Assembly (NCBI GenBank): GCA_020720785.1
Contig: DYOA01000002.1
Location: 50,371-110,629 of the forward strand
DNA length: 60,259 nucleotides
Source: Leptospira biflexa
Lineage (GTDB): Bacteria > Spirochaetota > Leptospiria > Turneriellales > DYLW01
Reading direction: 5' to 3'
Shown: in pieces, positions 51,474 to 60,021 of the stretch
How positions within the stretch are numbered: the stretch's first letter is position 1
Layout: the number at the start of each line of letters is the position of its first letter
The notes under the pieces: model-generated
What the model saw: the letters and a program-made list of their open reading frames with translations, nothing else
The model's database searches: none
Told to the model about the DNA's origin: nothing
Made by a program: the position numbers and the translations under genes

Positions 51474-51913
51474 GTGGGGGATATTTTTGCTTATGGCGTT
51501 GTATTCCTGACCGGAATGCTGGGCATCTGGAAGGCGATACCGGTGGGGATGGCCTTGGGGCTGGGCTTCTGGGAAACATCCTTATGGACGGCATTGGGTT
51601 CCTCATCAAGTGCCATTCTTTTGTTTATTTTTGGGAGAAAGGTAAAGAAATGGCTTCTGAAGCATCTCTCCAGTGAAAAACTGGAAAAAAGAAAAAACTC
51701 CGCCCGGAAACTGACCTCCCGTTATGGACTAACCGGACTTGCCCTGCTGGGAAGCGGGATGTTTGGTCCCATTGGATGCCGGTTCTGGCTTTGCTGTTCT
51801 ACCATCCTGACCGGAAATTCCTGGGGTTTGCCCAACTGGGCATTGTATTCTGGTCTTATTTTCTATCTTTTTTAGCATATTCCGGGTTATCTGTTGCCCG
51901 GAATTTGTTTTAA
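51474..51913 (+). pseudogene. Small multidrug-export-family membrane protein, frameshifted
   Basis: The GTG at 51474, 6 nt after GGAAGA, opens a frame ('IPVGMALGLGFWETSLWTALGSSSSAILLFIFGRKVKKW', 'SRYGLTGLALLGSGMFGPIG') that reads poorly after ~51775 and stops at 51875. In the -1 frame from 51775 the sequence continues 'MPVLALLFYHPDRKFLGFAQLGIVFWSYFLSFLAYSG', a typical hydrophobic end of the PF06695-type export proteins, to a TAA at 51911-51913. A single missing base in 'ATTGGATGCC' explains this. The intact protein would have ~146 residues and four helices. Either a recent mutation or a sequencing error; function of the family is poorly known. Confidence 0.7.
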
Positions 51914-51920
51914 ATCAAAA

Positions 51921-52943
51921 TTAAACCCGGACGGTTTCCCCCACTTTGAGTGGGCGGTATGCGGAAGGAATTTCTTCCTGAAAGCGTCCCATTGCGTAGT
52001 CCGAGCTGTCATGGGCAGAAAGAGCCAGAAGTTTTATCTTTTTTTCTTTCACCACCCGGATAGCATTTTCCAATTGGCTTTCCGTGATTCCGGAAAAAGG
52101 AGAGTTTTCTGTAGCAGCAATCCCCTGTAGATTCAAGGGGCCCAGCATGATCCGGCCGTTTTTTACCGGATAGTGTAGCCCGCCAATGATTCCATAGACT
52201 GGCTCATTAAAATTTTCTTCCGCCATCTCCAGAATTTTGTCCATGGTCTGATGTCCACAACCCACAATGATCACCAGGCCTTTCCCCTTCACGTTGATGG
52301 CCAAACCATGCTCCAGAGTTTCTCCCAGAACAAAATAGCGGGCAACCACCCCGGTGGACGCGATCCCCGCTTTGATTTTTTCCGGTTCTGTAAGCACAAT
52401 ATTCCGGTAGTCATCACCGGCGGGATTTTTTTCGGAGGGACGGATGGGCTCTGGAGAATAAACGGGAACATCGGGGAGGGGTACGGAACCGGCAGAAAAA
52501 CTGAATTCCTTCTTCTTCTGTTCCTTCATGCCACCCACATGATCCAGATGCAGGTGGGAGAAAAAAATCATATCAATATCTTCCAAGGATTTTCCCATGC
52601 GGTTCAGGTTATGGATCAGAGGAGACGGATGTTCCTTTTTTTTATTGAAACCGGTATCCAGTAAAATGGTGGTATTATCCGCTTCAATCCAGTAAGAAAC
52701 TCCCGGCTCCGTGCGGAACTCCGGATCCACGGAATAGTAGTCTATGATGGGGGTAACAGACAGATTTTTTACCGTCCCAAATTTTTTAATTTTCACGTCG
52801 TAACGATTGGGATATTTTTCATGGACTCTTTTTTTCCCCGCTTTAAACTGTACGGATTTCAGCAGGATAAACAAAAGAACCACTCCTGCTATAATGCCCA
52901 GAAAGAATCCCATATAAAGAACAATTTGTATTAATGTTTCCAT
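51921..52943 (-). CDS. Membrane-anchored metallo-beta-lactamase-fold hydrolase
   Basis: A 340-residue protein with an N-terminal membrane helix (~5-30) and an MBL-fold domain: 'VSYWIEADNTTILLDTGFN', the metal-binding 'FFSHLHLDHVGG' (HxHxDH), 'VIIVGCGHQTM' with a further His, and 'GIIGGLHYPV'. The arrangement resembles the AIM-1/UlaG or 7,8-dihydropterin-6-methyl-4-(beta-D-ribofuranosyl)aminobenzene-5'-phosphate synthase-like MBL proteins of archaea and bacteria. The substrate is unknown. An AAAGAG sequence precedes the ATG. It is 53 bp downstream of prsW on the same strand. Confidence 0.88.
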   Translation of the reverse strand: METLIQIVLYMGFFLGIIAGVVLLFILLKSVQFKAGKKRVHEKYPNRYDVKIKKFGTVKNLSVTPIIDYYSVDPEFRTEPGVSYWIEADNTTILLDTGFNKKKEHPSPLIHNLNRMGKSLEDIDMIFFSHLHLDHVGGMKEQKKKEFSFSAGSVPLPDVPVYSPEPIRPSEKNPAGDDYRNIVLTEPEKIKAGIASTGVVARYFVLGETLEHGLAINVKGKGLVIIVGCGHQTMDKILEMAEENFNEPVYGIIGGLHYPVKNGRIMLGPLNLQGIAATENSPFSGITESQLENAIRVVKEKKIKLLALSAHDSSDYAMGRFQEEIPSAYRPLKVGETVRV

Positions 52944-52996
52944 GACTCTTTCTTTTTTTGCCCTTTAGCCTGTCAAAGAAAAATCTTTTCTGAGTT

Positions 52997-53662
52997 TCAC
53001 CGCCGGTGGACTTCCACCCGTAAAAACCGAAACATAAAAAAAGTCACCCAGGCAAAGGTAAGGAATGATACCACAGCATAAGAATAGGAAAAAGACAGAA
53101 AATAATTATACATTCCGTGGAGAATACTGGCGGCCAGAAGCCCTGCCCAGATTAAATGGTAGGGTGCATTTTCTGTGAGATGGGCACCCATCCCGTACGC
53201 CCAGAAAACAGCGTATCCGGCATGCCCCAGATTCCCCAGAATCAACCGGGGGAGGGTCAGTTGCCATCCATAGGCGTAAAGATAAAGAATATTCTCCGCC
53301 CCCGCAAAGCCCAGAGCAGTGGCTATTCCCAGAAGGATGGCTTCATGGGTTTTTTTCACGCGGAGATTCCGGATCACCACCAGAAAAAATGCCAGAAATT
53401 TAATGCCTTCTTCTACCGGCCCCACAATAAAAAAGTATAGAATAAACTGATAAAGATGAAACCCATCCCCGGCCAGTGGCTCCTCCCCCATGAATCCGGT
53501 CTGCAAGAAATAGGAAATCACCCCGGCAACGGGGGCAGATAACACCCCGGCGGTAAAGGCAACCCCGGCATCTTTTCTGCCTGTTCCGGAGTAGCGTTGG
53601 GAGAAATAAAAAACCCAGGCAAGGCTGGCCGCAAAAAAAAGAACGGAGTATAAATGAATCAT
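52997..53662 (-). CDS. prsW: PrsW-family intramembrane metalloprotease
   Basis: A 221-residue protein with about seven helices and all three PrsW/abi-type motifs: EExxK (E84, E85, K88 in 'GPVEEGIKFLAFF'), 'FAGAENILYLYAY' (E123, N124), H147 in 'LGHAGYAVFWAYG' and H182-x3-N186 in 'LHGMYNYFL'. PrsW cleaves anti-sigma factors within the membrane in Bacillus; no sigma/anti-sigma pair is next to it here, so the substrate is open. It overlaps the DNA methyltransferase stop by ATGA. Confidence 0.9.
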   Translation of the reverse strand: MIHLYSVLFFAASLAWVFYFSQRYSGTGRKDAGVAFTAGVLSAPVAGVISYFLQTGFMGEEPLAGDGFHLYQFILYFFIVGPVEEGIKFLAFFLVVIRNLRVKKTHEAILLGIATALGFAGAENILYLYAYGWQLTLPRLILGNLGHAGYAVFWAYGMGAHLTENAPYHLIWAGLLAASILHGMYNYFLSFSYSYAVVSFLTFAWVTFFMFRFLRVEVHRR

Positions 53663-54423
53663 CCCAGGCCCAGCCTTTTGTGGATGGCCTGGATGAGTTT
53701 TTCATCCTGTTCCACACCCCATGCGTTCCGGTCCAGACGATGGGCCACTTTGAGCACGGTGCCGGTTCCGGCAAAAGGATCCAGAACCAGATCTCCGGGA
53801 TGGGAAGAAGCCAAAATGAGTCTTTCCATCAGCTTCTCCGGTTTCTGTATGGTGTTGAGATATTTACGGTCCAGAAGTTCTTTGGATCTGTACGTGAGCT
53901 GCTTGATATCCCCCCACACATCGCCCGGATTTTTTCCTTTGGGATTGAACATAGTCCTTCCATAGGTTCCATTTTTTACAGAAGGAACATTCTCACACCT
54001 TTTTCTATGTTCCAGTTCCACCAACTGCTCCACGCGAATGTCCTCCAGATTAAACGTGGATGCATTCCCCTTGCTGAAATACGCGATGATGTCATAATTA
54101 TTGGTATAATTTATTCTCCCCTGTGCCAGGCGGGACGGCTGGTACCATATAATTTTCGCATTCAATTGGAGATGAGGCCGGTAATCAATAAAATCAATGC
54201 AGTCCGGCTTGCCAAAGAGATACGCACTGCCCCCCGGTTTGAGAATCCGGGAAAAAATCCGGATCAGCTCCAGATTAAACTGCTGGATATTCCCCGGCCT
54301 GTCCCATGCCTGGGTGGTCACTCCAAAAGGGCCGTCTGAAATCACAAGATCCACAAAGTCCGATGGAATCTCTCTCTGGTATGCGAAAAAATCGGCATGG
54401 ATGATCTGAGGAGGGTTTACCAT
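53659..54423 (-). CDS. Orphan beta-class DNA methyltransferase (N4/N6) with unusual DGPF motif
   Basis: A 254-residue amino-methyltransferase with motif IV near the N-terminus ('DLVISDGPFGVTTQAWDR', residues 25-42) and the SAM motif near the C-terminus ('LDPFAGTGTVL', 214-224), the order of beta-class enzymes. The catalytic motif, normally [DNS]PP[YFW], is D30-G31-P32-F33, with Gly replacing the first Pro. No restriction enzyme or specificity subunit is adjacent. The start ATG is preceded by GGTGAG. Target sequence and activity cannot be told from sequence alone; an orphan regulatory or phage-derived methylase is likely. Confidence 0.85.
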   Translation of the reverse strand: MVNPPQIIHADFFAYQREIPSDFVDLVISDGPFGVTTQAWDRPGNIQQFNLELIRIFSRILKPGGSAYLFGKPDCIDFIDYRPHLQLNAKIIWYQPSRLAQGRINYTNNYDIIAYFSKGNASTFNLEDIRVEQLVELEHRKRCENVPSVKNGTYGRTMFNPKGKNPGDVWGDIKQLTYRSKELLDRKYLNTIQKPEKLMERLILASSHPGDLVLDPFAGTGTVLKVAHRLDRNAWGVEQDEKLIQAIHKRLGLG

Positions 54424-54525
54424 AACTCACCAATCAAATAAAATCCGAATATGCTCACAGAGAAAAATTAAGATTATGCCCACAACGTCAAGAAAAGAAA
54501 TTTCCCGGTATTTTCCATAAACTCA

Positions 54526-54553
54526 TTGACGCAAAGGGTTTTATTTCCAGTAT
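54526..54553 (+). promoter_or_regulatory. Leaderless-type promoter of the PAS-ATPase sensor gene
   Basis: TTGACG (54526-54531), 16 nt, CAGTAT (54548-54553), 5 nt, ATG at 54559. No Shine-Dalgarno sequence. Same layout as upstream of 58022. Confidence 0.55.
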
Positions 54554-54558
54554 AGCGG

Positions 54559-56250
54559 ATGCAGTTTTCACAGACCTTGAATTCATGGGAATTGATGCTT
54601 CCCATTTTTTCCGCCGGGACACTTTTTTCCGGACTCATTTTATTTATGTATATTTATCACAGGTCCCACCAGATCCTGTATTTATCCATTGTATTTATGG
54701 TTTTATCTTCCTTCATTTTTGTCTTCAGTGAATCCATGATTCTGGTGATGGGCAGTCTGATGGGGAAAAAGGATATTGGTATTCAGTTCCATCGCCTGGA
54801 ACAGGTGGGAGGGGCATTTTTCCTGTTTGCGTTTCCCTTCTTTTTGACACATTTTCTGCATCTGCGGCCTTCCTGGAACCGGGTGAATCTGTACATTGCC
54901 TATGCCGGACTTGTCATGGCGGTTTCCATTACTATCATTGCGTTTACCATACCGGATTTATTTATCTCCATAAATAATCCTCAATGGAACTGGAAAACCC
55001 AGCAGGGGTCGTTTGCACGGGGAAAACAGGGAGTGGTCTATGTTTTCCGGGATGCCATGATGGCTCTGGTTATTTTATATTCATTTTCTTCCACCATTGC
55101 GGATCTGATAAAAAGTAAAGATATTCGTTATATCCTCCCGGTTTTACTGGGAATTGCCATAGCCATTTTTGGGGCATTGGATGACAGCCTGCATGTCCAC
55201 ACCTACCGGCATATTTCCTTTCCGGGCATTCCTTTTTCCCGCTTCACCACAGGGGTCACCATTATGAATCTTTTTATCATGGCATCCATGGTACGGAAAT
55301 TCATTGACCAGAGTCTGCTCGTGGAGAAAACCACCAAACAATTATCGGAAAATGAGAAAAAACTGGTTAACCTGATTGAAGCAAACCAGAGCATTGTCTT
55401 TCTGATGAATACGGATGGAACCATTCTGGACGTCAATGTTGCCTTCCGCAAAACCCTGGGTTATTCCAAAGATGAGCTGATGGGAAAAAATATTTTTGAA
55501 TTTCTTTCCCACCAGAATGAAGATGACAAATACCAGAAAATCTTTTTCATGGAACAATTGGAAAAACTGGACGCGAAAACACCCCGGGTGGAATTTACCA
55601 TCGCGTTCAACCAGAAGTATTCCATGGAGCCCAAGGAATTCATGGTTCATCTTCAGAGAATTGATTATGGAGATAAAATTGAAATTTTGGGGAACGCAGT
55701 GTTAATCATGGAAAATTCCCTGATGAAATATGTTAGAACAGAGAGAATGAGACTCCATATATCCAACTATCTCTGGAATGCAGAGCAGGCTGCGAACCGG
55801 CTCACTTTAAATCTGAATAAATACCTTCCTGCCGATGCCATTCTGGGCATAAAAACCAGCCTCCGGGAAATGATCATCAACGCCATGGAGCATGGAAATA
55901 TGCACATCAATTTTGACCAGAAAACCCAGGCACAGATGGACGGTACCTATTTCCAGTTGATCCAGAAAAAGCAGAAGGAAATCCACGGGGAAAAACAGTT
56001 TGTGGATATTGAATATGTACTGCGGGAAAATCTGGTGGGTTATCGCATCACAGACCACGGCGATGGATTTGATGCCAAACACTATCTGAAAAACGCAGTG
56101 CTCACAAAATTAAACGAAGAAGGGATTGCCCATGGCCGGGGTATCATGATGACCATCTCCGTTTTTGATGTTGTCCGTTATAATGATAAGGGGAACTCCG
56201 TCACCCTGTTAAAAAAATTCCCCACGGAAAACGGTGCGGGGAACGGATAA
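54559..56250 (+). CDS. Membrane sensor with PAS domain and HATPase_c2-like kinase domain
   Basis: A 563-residue protein: seven or more N-terminal helices (~10-255, 7TM histidine-kinase-N type), a coiled linker, a PAS domain (~270-385, 'IVFLMNTDGTILDVNVAFRKTLGYSKDELMGKNIFEFL') and a C-terminal GHKL ATPase (~395-555). The ATPase shows the N-box 'SLREMIINAMEHGNM' and the G1-like 'ITDHGDGFD' plus 'HGRGIMM'. No phospho-acceptor His motif (DHp) is seen before it, so this resembles the anti-sigma/RsbW-type serine kinases or the ATPases common in Leptospira signalling proteins. No cognate regulator is adjacent. Confidence 0.85.
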   Translation: MQFSQTLNSWELMLPIFSAGTLFSGLILFMYIYHRSHQILYLSIVFMVLSSFIFVFSESMILVMGSLMGKKDIGIQFHRLEQVGGAFFLFAFPFFLTHFLHLRPSWNRVNLYIAYAGLVMAVSITIIAFTIPDLFISINNPQWNWKTQQGSFARGKQGVVYVFRDAMMALVILYSFSSTIADLIKSKDIRYILPVLLGIAIAIFGALDDSLHVHTYRHISFPGIPFSRFTTGVTIMNLFIMASMVRKFIDQSLLVEKTTKQLSENEKKLVNLIEANQSIVFLMNTDGTILDVNVAFRKTLGYSKDELMGKNIFEFLSHQNEDDKYQKIFFMEQLEKLDAKTPRVEFTIAFNQKYSMEPKEFMVHLQRIDYGDKIEILGNAVLIMENSLMKYVRTERMRLHISNYLWNAEQAANRLTLNLNKYLPADAILGIKTSLREMIINAMEHGNMHINFDQKTQAQMDGTYFQLIQKKQKEIHGEKQFVDIEYVLRENLVGYRITDHGDGFDAKHYLKNAVLTKLNEEGIAHGRGIMMTISVFDVVRYNDKGNSVTLLKKFPTENGAGNG

Positions 56251-56259
56251 CGGAGTCAG

Positions 56260-57450
56260 TCAATAGTTTTCGTAAGCGTCTTCCAGAAGCGTCATAGCGT
56301 CTGAAAATTCCAGAGCCTCCGGATTCACCAGAAGGGTTCCATCGCCCAGTGCTGTATTGGCGATGCTTTTCAACTGGTCAAAGTCCACTTTGGCTTCTTT
56401 CAGTGTACCGGGCAGGCCACAGGCAGCATTCACGGCTTTTTTCATTTCTATGGCTTTTTCTATGGTTTTCTGTGCCCTCTCCTCTTTGGGAGTATTCAGA
56501 TAAAAATCTTCCCCGGCCAGCGGCAGGAGAAGCTGCCCAATCATATCTTTTCTCTTTTTGAGATTATACTTTAATCCATGGGGCAGGAAGATGGACATAG
56601 CCAAGCCGTGGGGAATATGGGCCACAGCCCCGGTGGCATGCCCCAGACCATGCACCACGCCCACCATGGAGTTGGAAAAAGCCACCCCGGCCATTAAGGA
56701 CGCATTGGCCATGGCCAGCCGCACTTTGGGATCATTCCCTTTTGTTACCGCAGAGAGAAGATTGTCGCGTATGATGGCTATGGCGGCAAAGGCGTACGCA
56801 TCGCTGAGCGGATTTTTTTGCAGGCTGATATAGGATTCCATGGCGTGCGTGAGTGCATCCATTCCGGTGGCAGCGGTAATATGAGCGGGAACCGTCAATG
56901 TCATCCGGGGATCCAGAATGGCCACTTTGGGCAGCAGACTATAAGAGGTGAACGGCATTTTTACATTCCGCTCCTTGTCTGCAATCACCGCCACATACGT
57001 TGCCTCGCTGCCGGTTCCGGAAGTGGTGGGCACCACAATCAGCGGACGCATGGGTTTTTTTATCAGCTCCGCACCCATGAATTTACGCAGATCGTTGGAA
57101 TTTTCAGAAATGACAATGTTCACCCCTTTTGCCGTATCAATGGGAGATCCTCCCCCCACTGCGATCAGGGAATCGCATTTATTTTCTCTGTATATTTCTG
57201 CGATTTCATTGACCACATCCATGGAAGAATCCGGGGGAGTCTGGTCATAGATCGCACCAATGACGACGTTAGAGGAAGCAAAAGCACTTTTCACATATTT
57301 CATCAGCCCGGCTTTTACCACACCGGCGTCGGTAATGATCAGCGGACGGCTGGCTCCCATTTGATCCAGTTCATAGGGCAGATTATCCAGAGCTTTGTTT
57401 CCGGATGATATTTTTACGGGGTTATGAAATTCATAGTACGATGGTATCAT
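56260..57450 (-). CDS. Iron-containing alcohol dehydrogenase
   Basis: A 396-residue group III alcohol dehydrogenase. NAD(P)-binding: 'DSLIAVGGGSPIDTAKGV' and 'VVPTTSGTGSEAT'. Metal site: 'GMDALTHAMESYIS' and 'GVVHGLGHATGAVAHIPHGL' with the expected His and Asp ligands. It interconverts alcohols and aldehydes, often as a butanol, 1,3-propanediol or lactaldehyde dehydrogenase in anaerobes; the substrate is not resolvable. AAAGGAG precedes the ATG. The gene is 9 bp from the convergent sensor gene, and 44 bp upstream of it is the unknown 175-residue protein gene on the same strand. Confidence 0.93.
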   Translation of the reverse strand: MIPSYYEFHNPVKISSGNKALDNLPYELDQMGASRPLIITDAGVVKAGLMKYVKSAFASSNVVIGAIYDQTPPDSSMDVVNEIAEIYRENKCDSLIAVGGGSPIDTAKGVNIVISENSNDLRKFMGAELIKKPMRPLIVVPTTSGTGSEATYVAVIADKERNVKMPFTSYSLLPKVAILDPRMTLTVPAHITAATGMDALTHAMESYISLQKNPLSDAYAFAAIAIIRDNLLSAVTKGNDPKVRLAMANASLMAGVAFSNSMVGVVHGLGHATGAVAHIPHGLAMSIFLPHGLKYNLKKRKDMIGQLLLPLAGEDFYLNTPKEERAQKTIEKAIEMKKAVNAACGLPGTLKEAKVDFDQLKSIANTALGDGTLLVNPEALEFSDAMTLLEDAYENY

Positions 57451-57494
57451 TTTTTCTCCTTTAATATTCTATTTTCTAATTAATCCCATTGGCC

Positions 57495-58022
57495 TTATAA
57501 TCCAAAAGGAATGGCCACCAGATAAATATAAAGCCGGACCAGTTGCTTCTTCAGACCCATTCTGGGCTTACGGCGTAAAATCAGCCGATTGATGATCCGG
57601 GGGAACAGATGTCCCTCCAGCACGTCCAGGCACCGCACAAAGGACATCACCATGGAGAGATCTCCTTTCGCAAAAATCCGGTGTTCGGCATAGGCCATGG
57701 GCGTGGAAATCTGGGCGGTGAAGGTCAGAAACGCAGAATCCACATTGCGGAAATAGATGATCACATCCTCCTCCGCAAATGGGGACTTATATGATTTCAA
57801 ATACCCATTCACCTTCCGGACAGCCATGGATGGTCCGTTCGGCCAGATGGTCATTTTAAAAGAAAAACCCTCCGGCCACTGGTTCACTTCGCGACGTACA
57901 TCCGAATCCAGACGGGACGCAGCGGATAACCCTCTTCCCAAAATAAACAGCACAATCCCGGACACAAGGGTGTAAAACCGCTTTTTGCCGGGTTTTATAT
58001 TGGTTTCAATTTTTTCTGGCAT
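57495..58022 (-). CDS. Membrane-anchored protein of unknown function
   Basis: From ATG 58022 (MPEKIETNIKPGKKRFYT) a 175-residue protein with one helix near the N-terminus ('LVSGIVLFILGRGLSAA') and a C-terminal amphipathic/hydrophobic end ('LVRLYIYLVAIPFGL'). The middle is beta-like ('EGFSFKMTIWPNGPSMAVRKVNGYLKSY', 'EEDVIIYFRNVDSAFLTFTAQIS'). No family recognised. An upstream in-frame TTG at 58055 lies inside the -35 element and is rejected. The gene starts at the predicted transcription start, so its mRNA may be leaderless. Confidence 0.65.
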   Translation of the reverse strand: MPEKIETNIKPGKKRFYTLVSGIVLFILGRGLSAASRLDSDVRREVNQWPEGFSFKMTIWPNGPSMAVRKVNGYLKSYKSPFAEEDVIIYFRNVDSAFLTFTAQISTPMAYAEHRIFAKGDLSMVMSFVRCLDVLEGHLFPRIINRLILRRKPRMGLKKQLVRLYIYLVAIPFGL

Positions 58023-58027
58023 ACTTA

Positions 58028-58055
58028 ATACTACAGAGGCTGGATTCTTTGTCAA
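58028..58055 (-). promoter_or_regulatory. Leaderless-type promoter of the 175-residue protein gene
   Basis: Minus strand: TTGACA (58050-58055), 16 nt, TAGTAT (58028-58033), 5 nt, ATG at 58022. No Shine-Dalgarno sequence. The -35 is an exact consensus match. Confidence 0.6.
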
Positions 58056-58119
58056 TCATTAAAAAAGAAATGACGCTACCCGCTAATATTCATAATTTAC
58101 CGTCAATATGTCCAGTATG

Positions 58120-58594
58120 GAATTCATCTGTCTCCTTGACTACCACTGCGGAGGTCACCGGAGACGACAAAAGTACTACCCTGCATTTTTCCGTGGAAGA
58201 TACCGGCCACGGAATCCGCCGGGAAAGCCGCCACTATACTGCTGGCAGAAGATAATGAGGACAATATTACCCTGGGACGAGTGGTTCTGAAAAAAAGCGG
58301 GCATAGCTTTGATATCGCCCGCAACGGTATGGAAGTTCTGGAAAAACTAACCCAAAAAAGGTATGATCTGATTCTCATGGATGTGGAAATGCCGGTGATG
58401 AATGGGATTCTGGCCACCCGGAGGGTCCGCTCCGGAAACTGCGGGATTAATTCTCCGGAAATTCCCATCATTGCCATGACCGCTCTGTAATCCCGGAGAT
58501 CCGGGAAAAATGCGAAAACGCTGGCATGAACGGGTACATTGAAAAACCCATCAACATATTCAATCTGGATAGGGAAATCCAGAGGTATCTTTAA
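58120..58594 (+). pseudogene. Decayed hybrid histidine kinase (HATPase fragment plus receiver domain)
   Basis: From about 58120 one frame encodes the end of a HATPase domain ('NSSVSLTTTAEV', 'LHFSVEDTGHGI', the G1 box). After 58215 the next frame (+1) encodes a receiver domain: 'KAATILLAEDNEDNITLGRVVLKKSGHSFDIARNGMEVL', 'YDLILMDVEMPVMNG' with the phospho-acceptor Asp, 'IPIIAMTAL', then a stop at 58488-58490. The -1 frame continues 'EIREKCENAGMNGYIEKPINIF' to a TAA at 58592-58594. So ~300 bp between the G1 box and the receiver are deleted and there are at least two frame breaks. No N-terminal sensor is left. This fills the only stretch over 300 bp (58056-58601) without an intact gene. Confidence 0.8.
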
Positions 58595-58601
58595 ATTATC
58601 C

Positions 58602-59936
58602 TTAAAATAACCCCAGATCCCTGGCCAGAAGAAAAATATTCCCTCTTTTTTCCAGCTCCTCTGAAAGCTCATCGCTCTGGAGAATTTTCTGCACCACCTC
58701 TTCCGGAAGATTCTGCATGAGGTCATAATTTTCTTTGTACGCTTCAATGCTCATTTTATTAGACAAAATAAATGTCTGGAAATAATACACTTTATGAGCC
58801 AGCAGAAAGCGCAGGGTATCATAATCTTCCAGAGCCTCCGCTGTGATGATGGCGTCCCGGTTATCCGCCAGCCGCATACAGTAATCCAGAAATGCCAGGT
58901 TATCCAGAAATTTTGTGTGATCGTCTTCCGGTTTGAATTTGAAACTGATGGGATCCAGCTTGAATTCTTTTATCATCTCTCCCAGCTGCAACACCACCTG
59001 GTGGCTCTGGCTTTTGACACCAAAGTCATCGGCGGCAAAACTGATCCCGTACTGCCAGAATGTACTGCAGACCTCCAGAAGAGTGGTTTTATGCTCCTCA
59101 TAGGGTTTTTCCACCAGCTCCAGGCGGACTTTCTGCGGATTCAGATTCTGGCTTCTGATGAGATTGTGAAATCTTTCCACTTTTTCCTTGCTGTAAAAGG
59201 TATCAATCAGCGTCTGGGGGGAAATATTGAATTTTAATAACCCCGGTGCACCGTTTAATTCCATGATCAGCTTTTCCAGAATCAAAAGCTCAATGCGGTT
59301 GGTGTCTTTATACACCGGAATATCATACATCAGGTCTTTATAGCTGTTATACAGCCCGCCGCCCACAAAGACCTCTCCTCCCTTGAGGGAAAAAGTCTCA
59401 TTGGTTTTATTGAAGAAAATGATGGGCTGGATCACCGCGTTATTTTTGGAATTCGCAAAATAATCATTGGCACGGTTCAGACTGGTCCAGCTCCAGCGAA
59501 CCAGATTATCATTCAGATTGGCCAACGAGGATTCTTCCAACTCCGTGAATATCTCTTCTGCGTCAGAAATATAATTCCCCTGGGTACGCCCAATTCCGAA
59601 TTCAAACCGGCATTCCCGGTTCCGGATACATTCATCATGAAATCTTCCGGTGGCCCCGTCCACATTGGGCGGATTTCCGTATTTATGGGATTCCGGAATT
59701 CCCATTCCCAGCAGAATGACAGAAGAGTTTTTATATACGTAATATTTCACCATTGGTTTTTTTTCCGTGATAACCTCATCCAGATTATGGATTAACTGGT
59801 CGATGAAATCCTCCAGTTCCAGATTTTCCAGATTATGAACACGGATCAGAAACAAAGGTTTCCCCCGGTTTTCTTCTATGAGTTCTTTTTTAAACGCGGC
59901 TATATTTTTCTTTGTGCTCAGTTTGTACCGATGCAT
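58602..59936 (-). CDS. Degenerate EAL-domain protein
   Basis: A 444-residue cytoplasmic protein. An N-terminal domain (~1-165) of unknown type is followed by an EAL-like domain (~170-405). In the EAL region 'NAVIQPIIFFNKTNETFSLKGGEVFVGGGLY' has EVF where active phosphodiesterases have EAL. 'LKFNISPQTL', 'RLELVEKPYEE', 'FAADDFGVKSQS' (DDFG), 'ITAEALEDYDTLRFLLAHKVYYFQTFILS' keep the family order, but 'EGVE' and 'QG' features are altered. It may bind cyclic di-GMP without hydrolysing it. The start has GAGGA just before the ATG. Distantly related EAL proteins of this form occur in Leptospira-like genomes (recollection). Confidence 0.75.
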   Translation of the reverse strand: MHRYKLSTKKNIAAFKKELIEENRGKPLFLIRVHNLENLELEDFIDQLIHNLDEVITEKKPMVKYYVYKNSSVILLGMGIPESHKYGNPPNVDGATGRFHDECIRNRECRFEFGIGRTQGNYISDAEEIFTELEESSLANLNDNLVRWSWTSLNRANDYFANSKNNAVIQPIIFFNKTNETFSLKGGEVFVGGGLYNSYKDLMYDIPVYKDTNRIELLILEKLIMELNGAPGLLKFNISPQTLIDTFYSKEKVERFHNLIRSQNLNPQKVRLELVEKPYEEHKTTLLEVCSTFWQYGISFAADDFGVKSQSHQVVLQLGEMIKEFKLDPISFKFKPEDDHTKFLDNLAFLDYCMRLADNRDAIITAEALEDYDTLRFLLAHKVYYFQTFILSNKMSIEAYKENYDLMQNLPEEVVQKILQSDELSEELEKRGNIFLLARDLGLF

Positions 59937-60021
59937 TCCTCATTTCTCTTTCACGCCTTTCTGGAATCTGCATCATCCAAACCCGATAAAGTGTAAACCA
60001 TAAAAAATTCTGGATTTGGTC

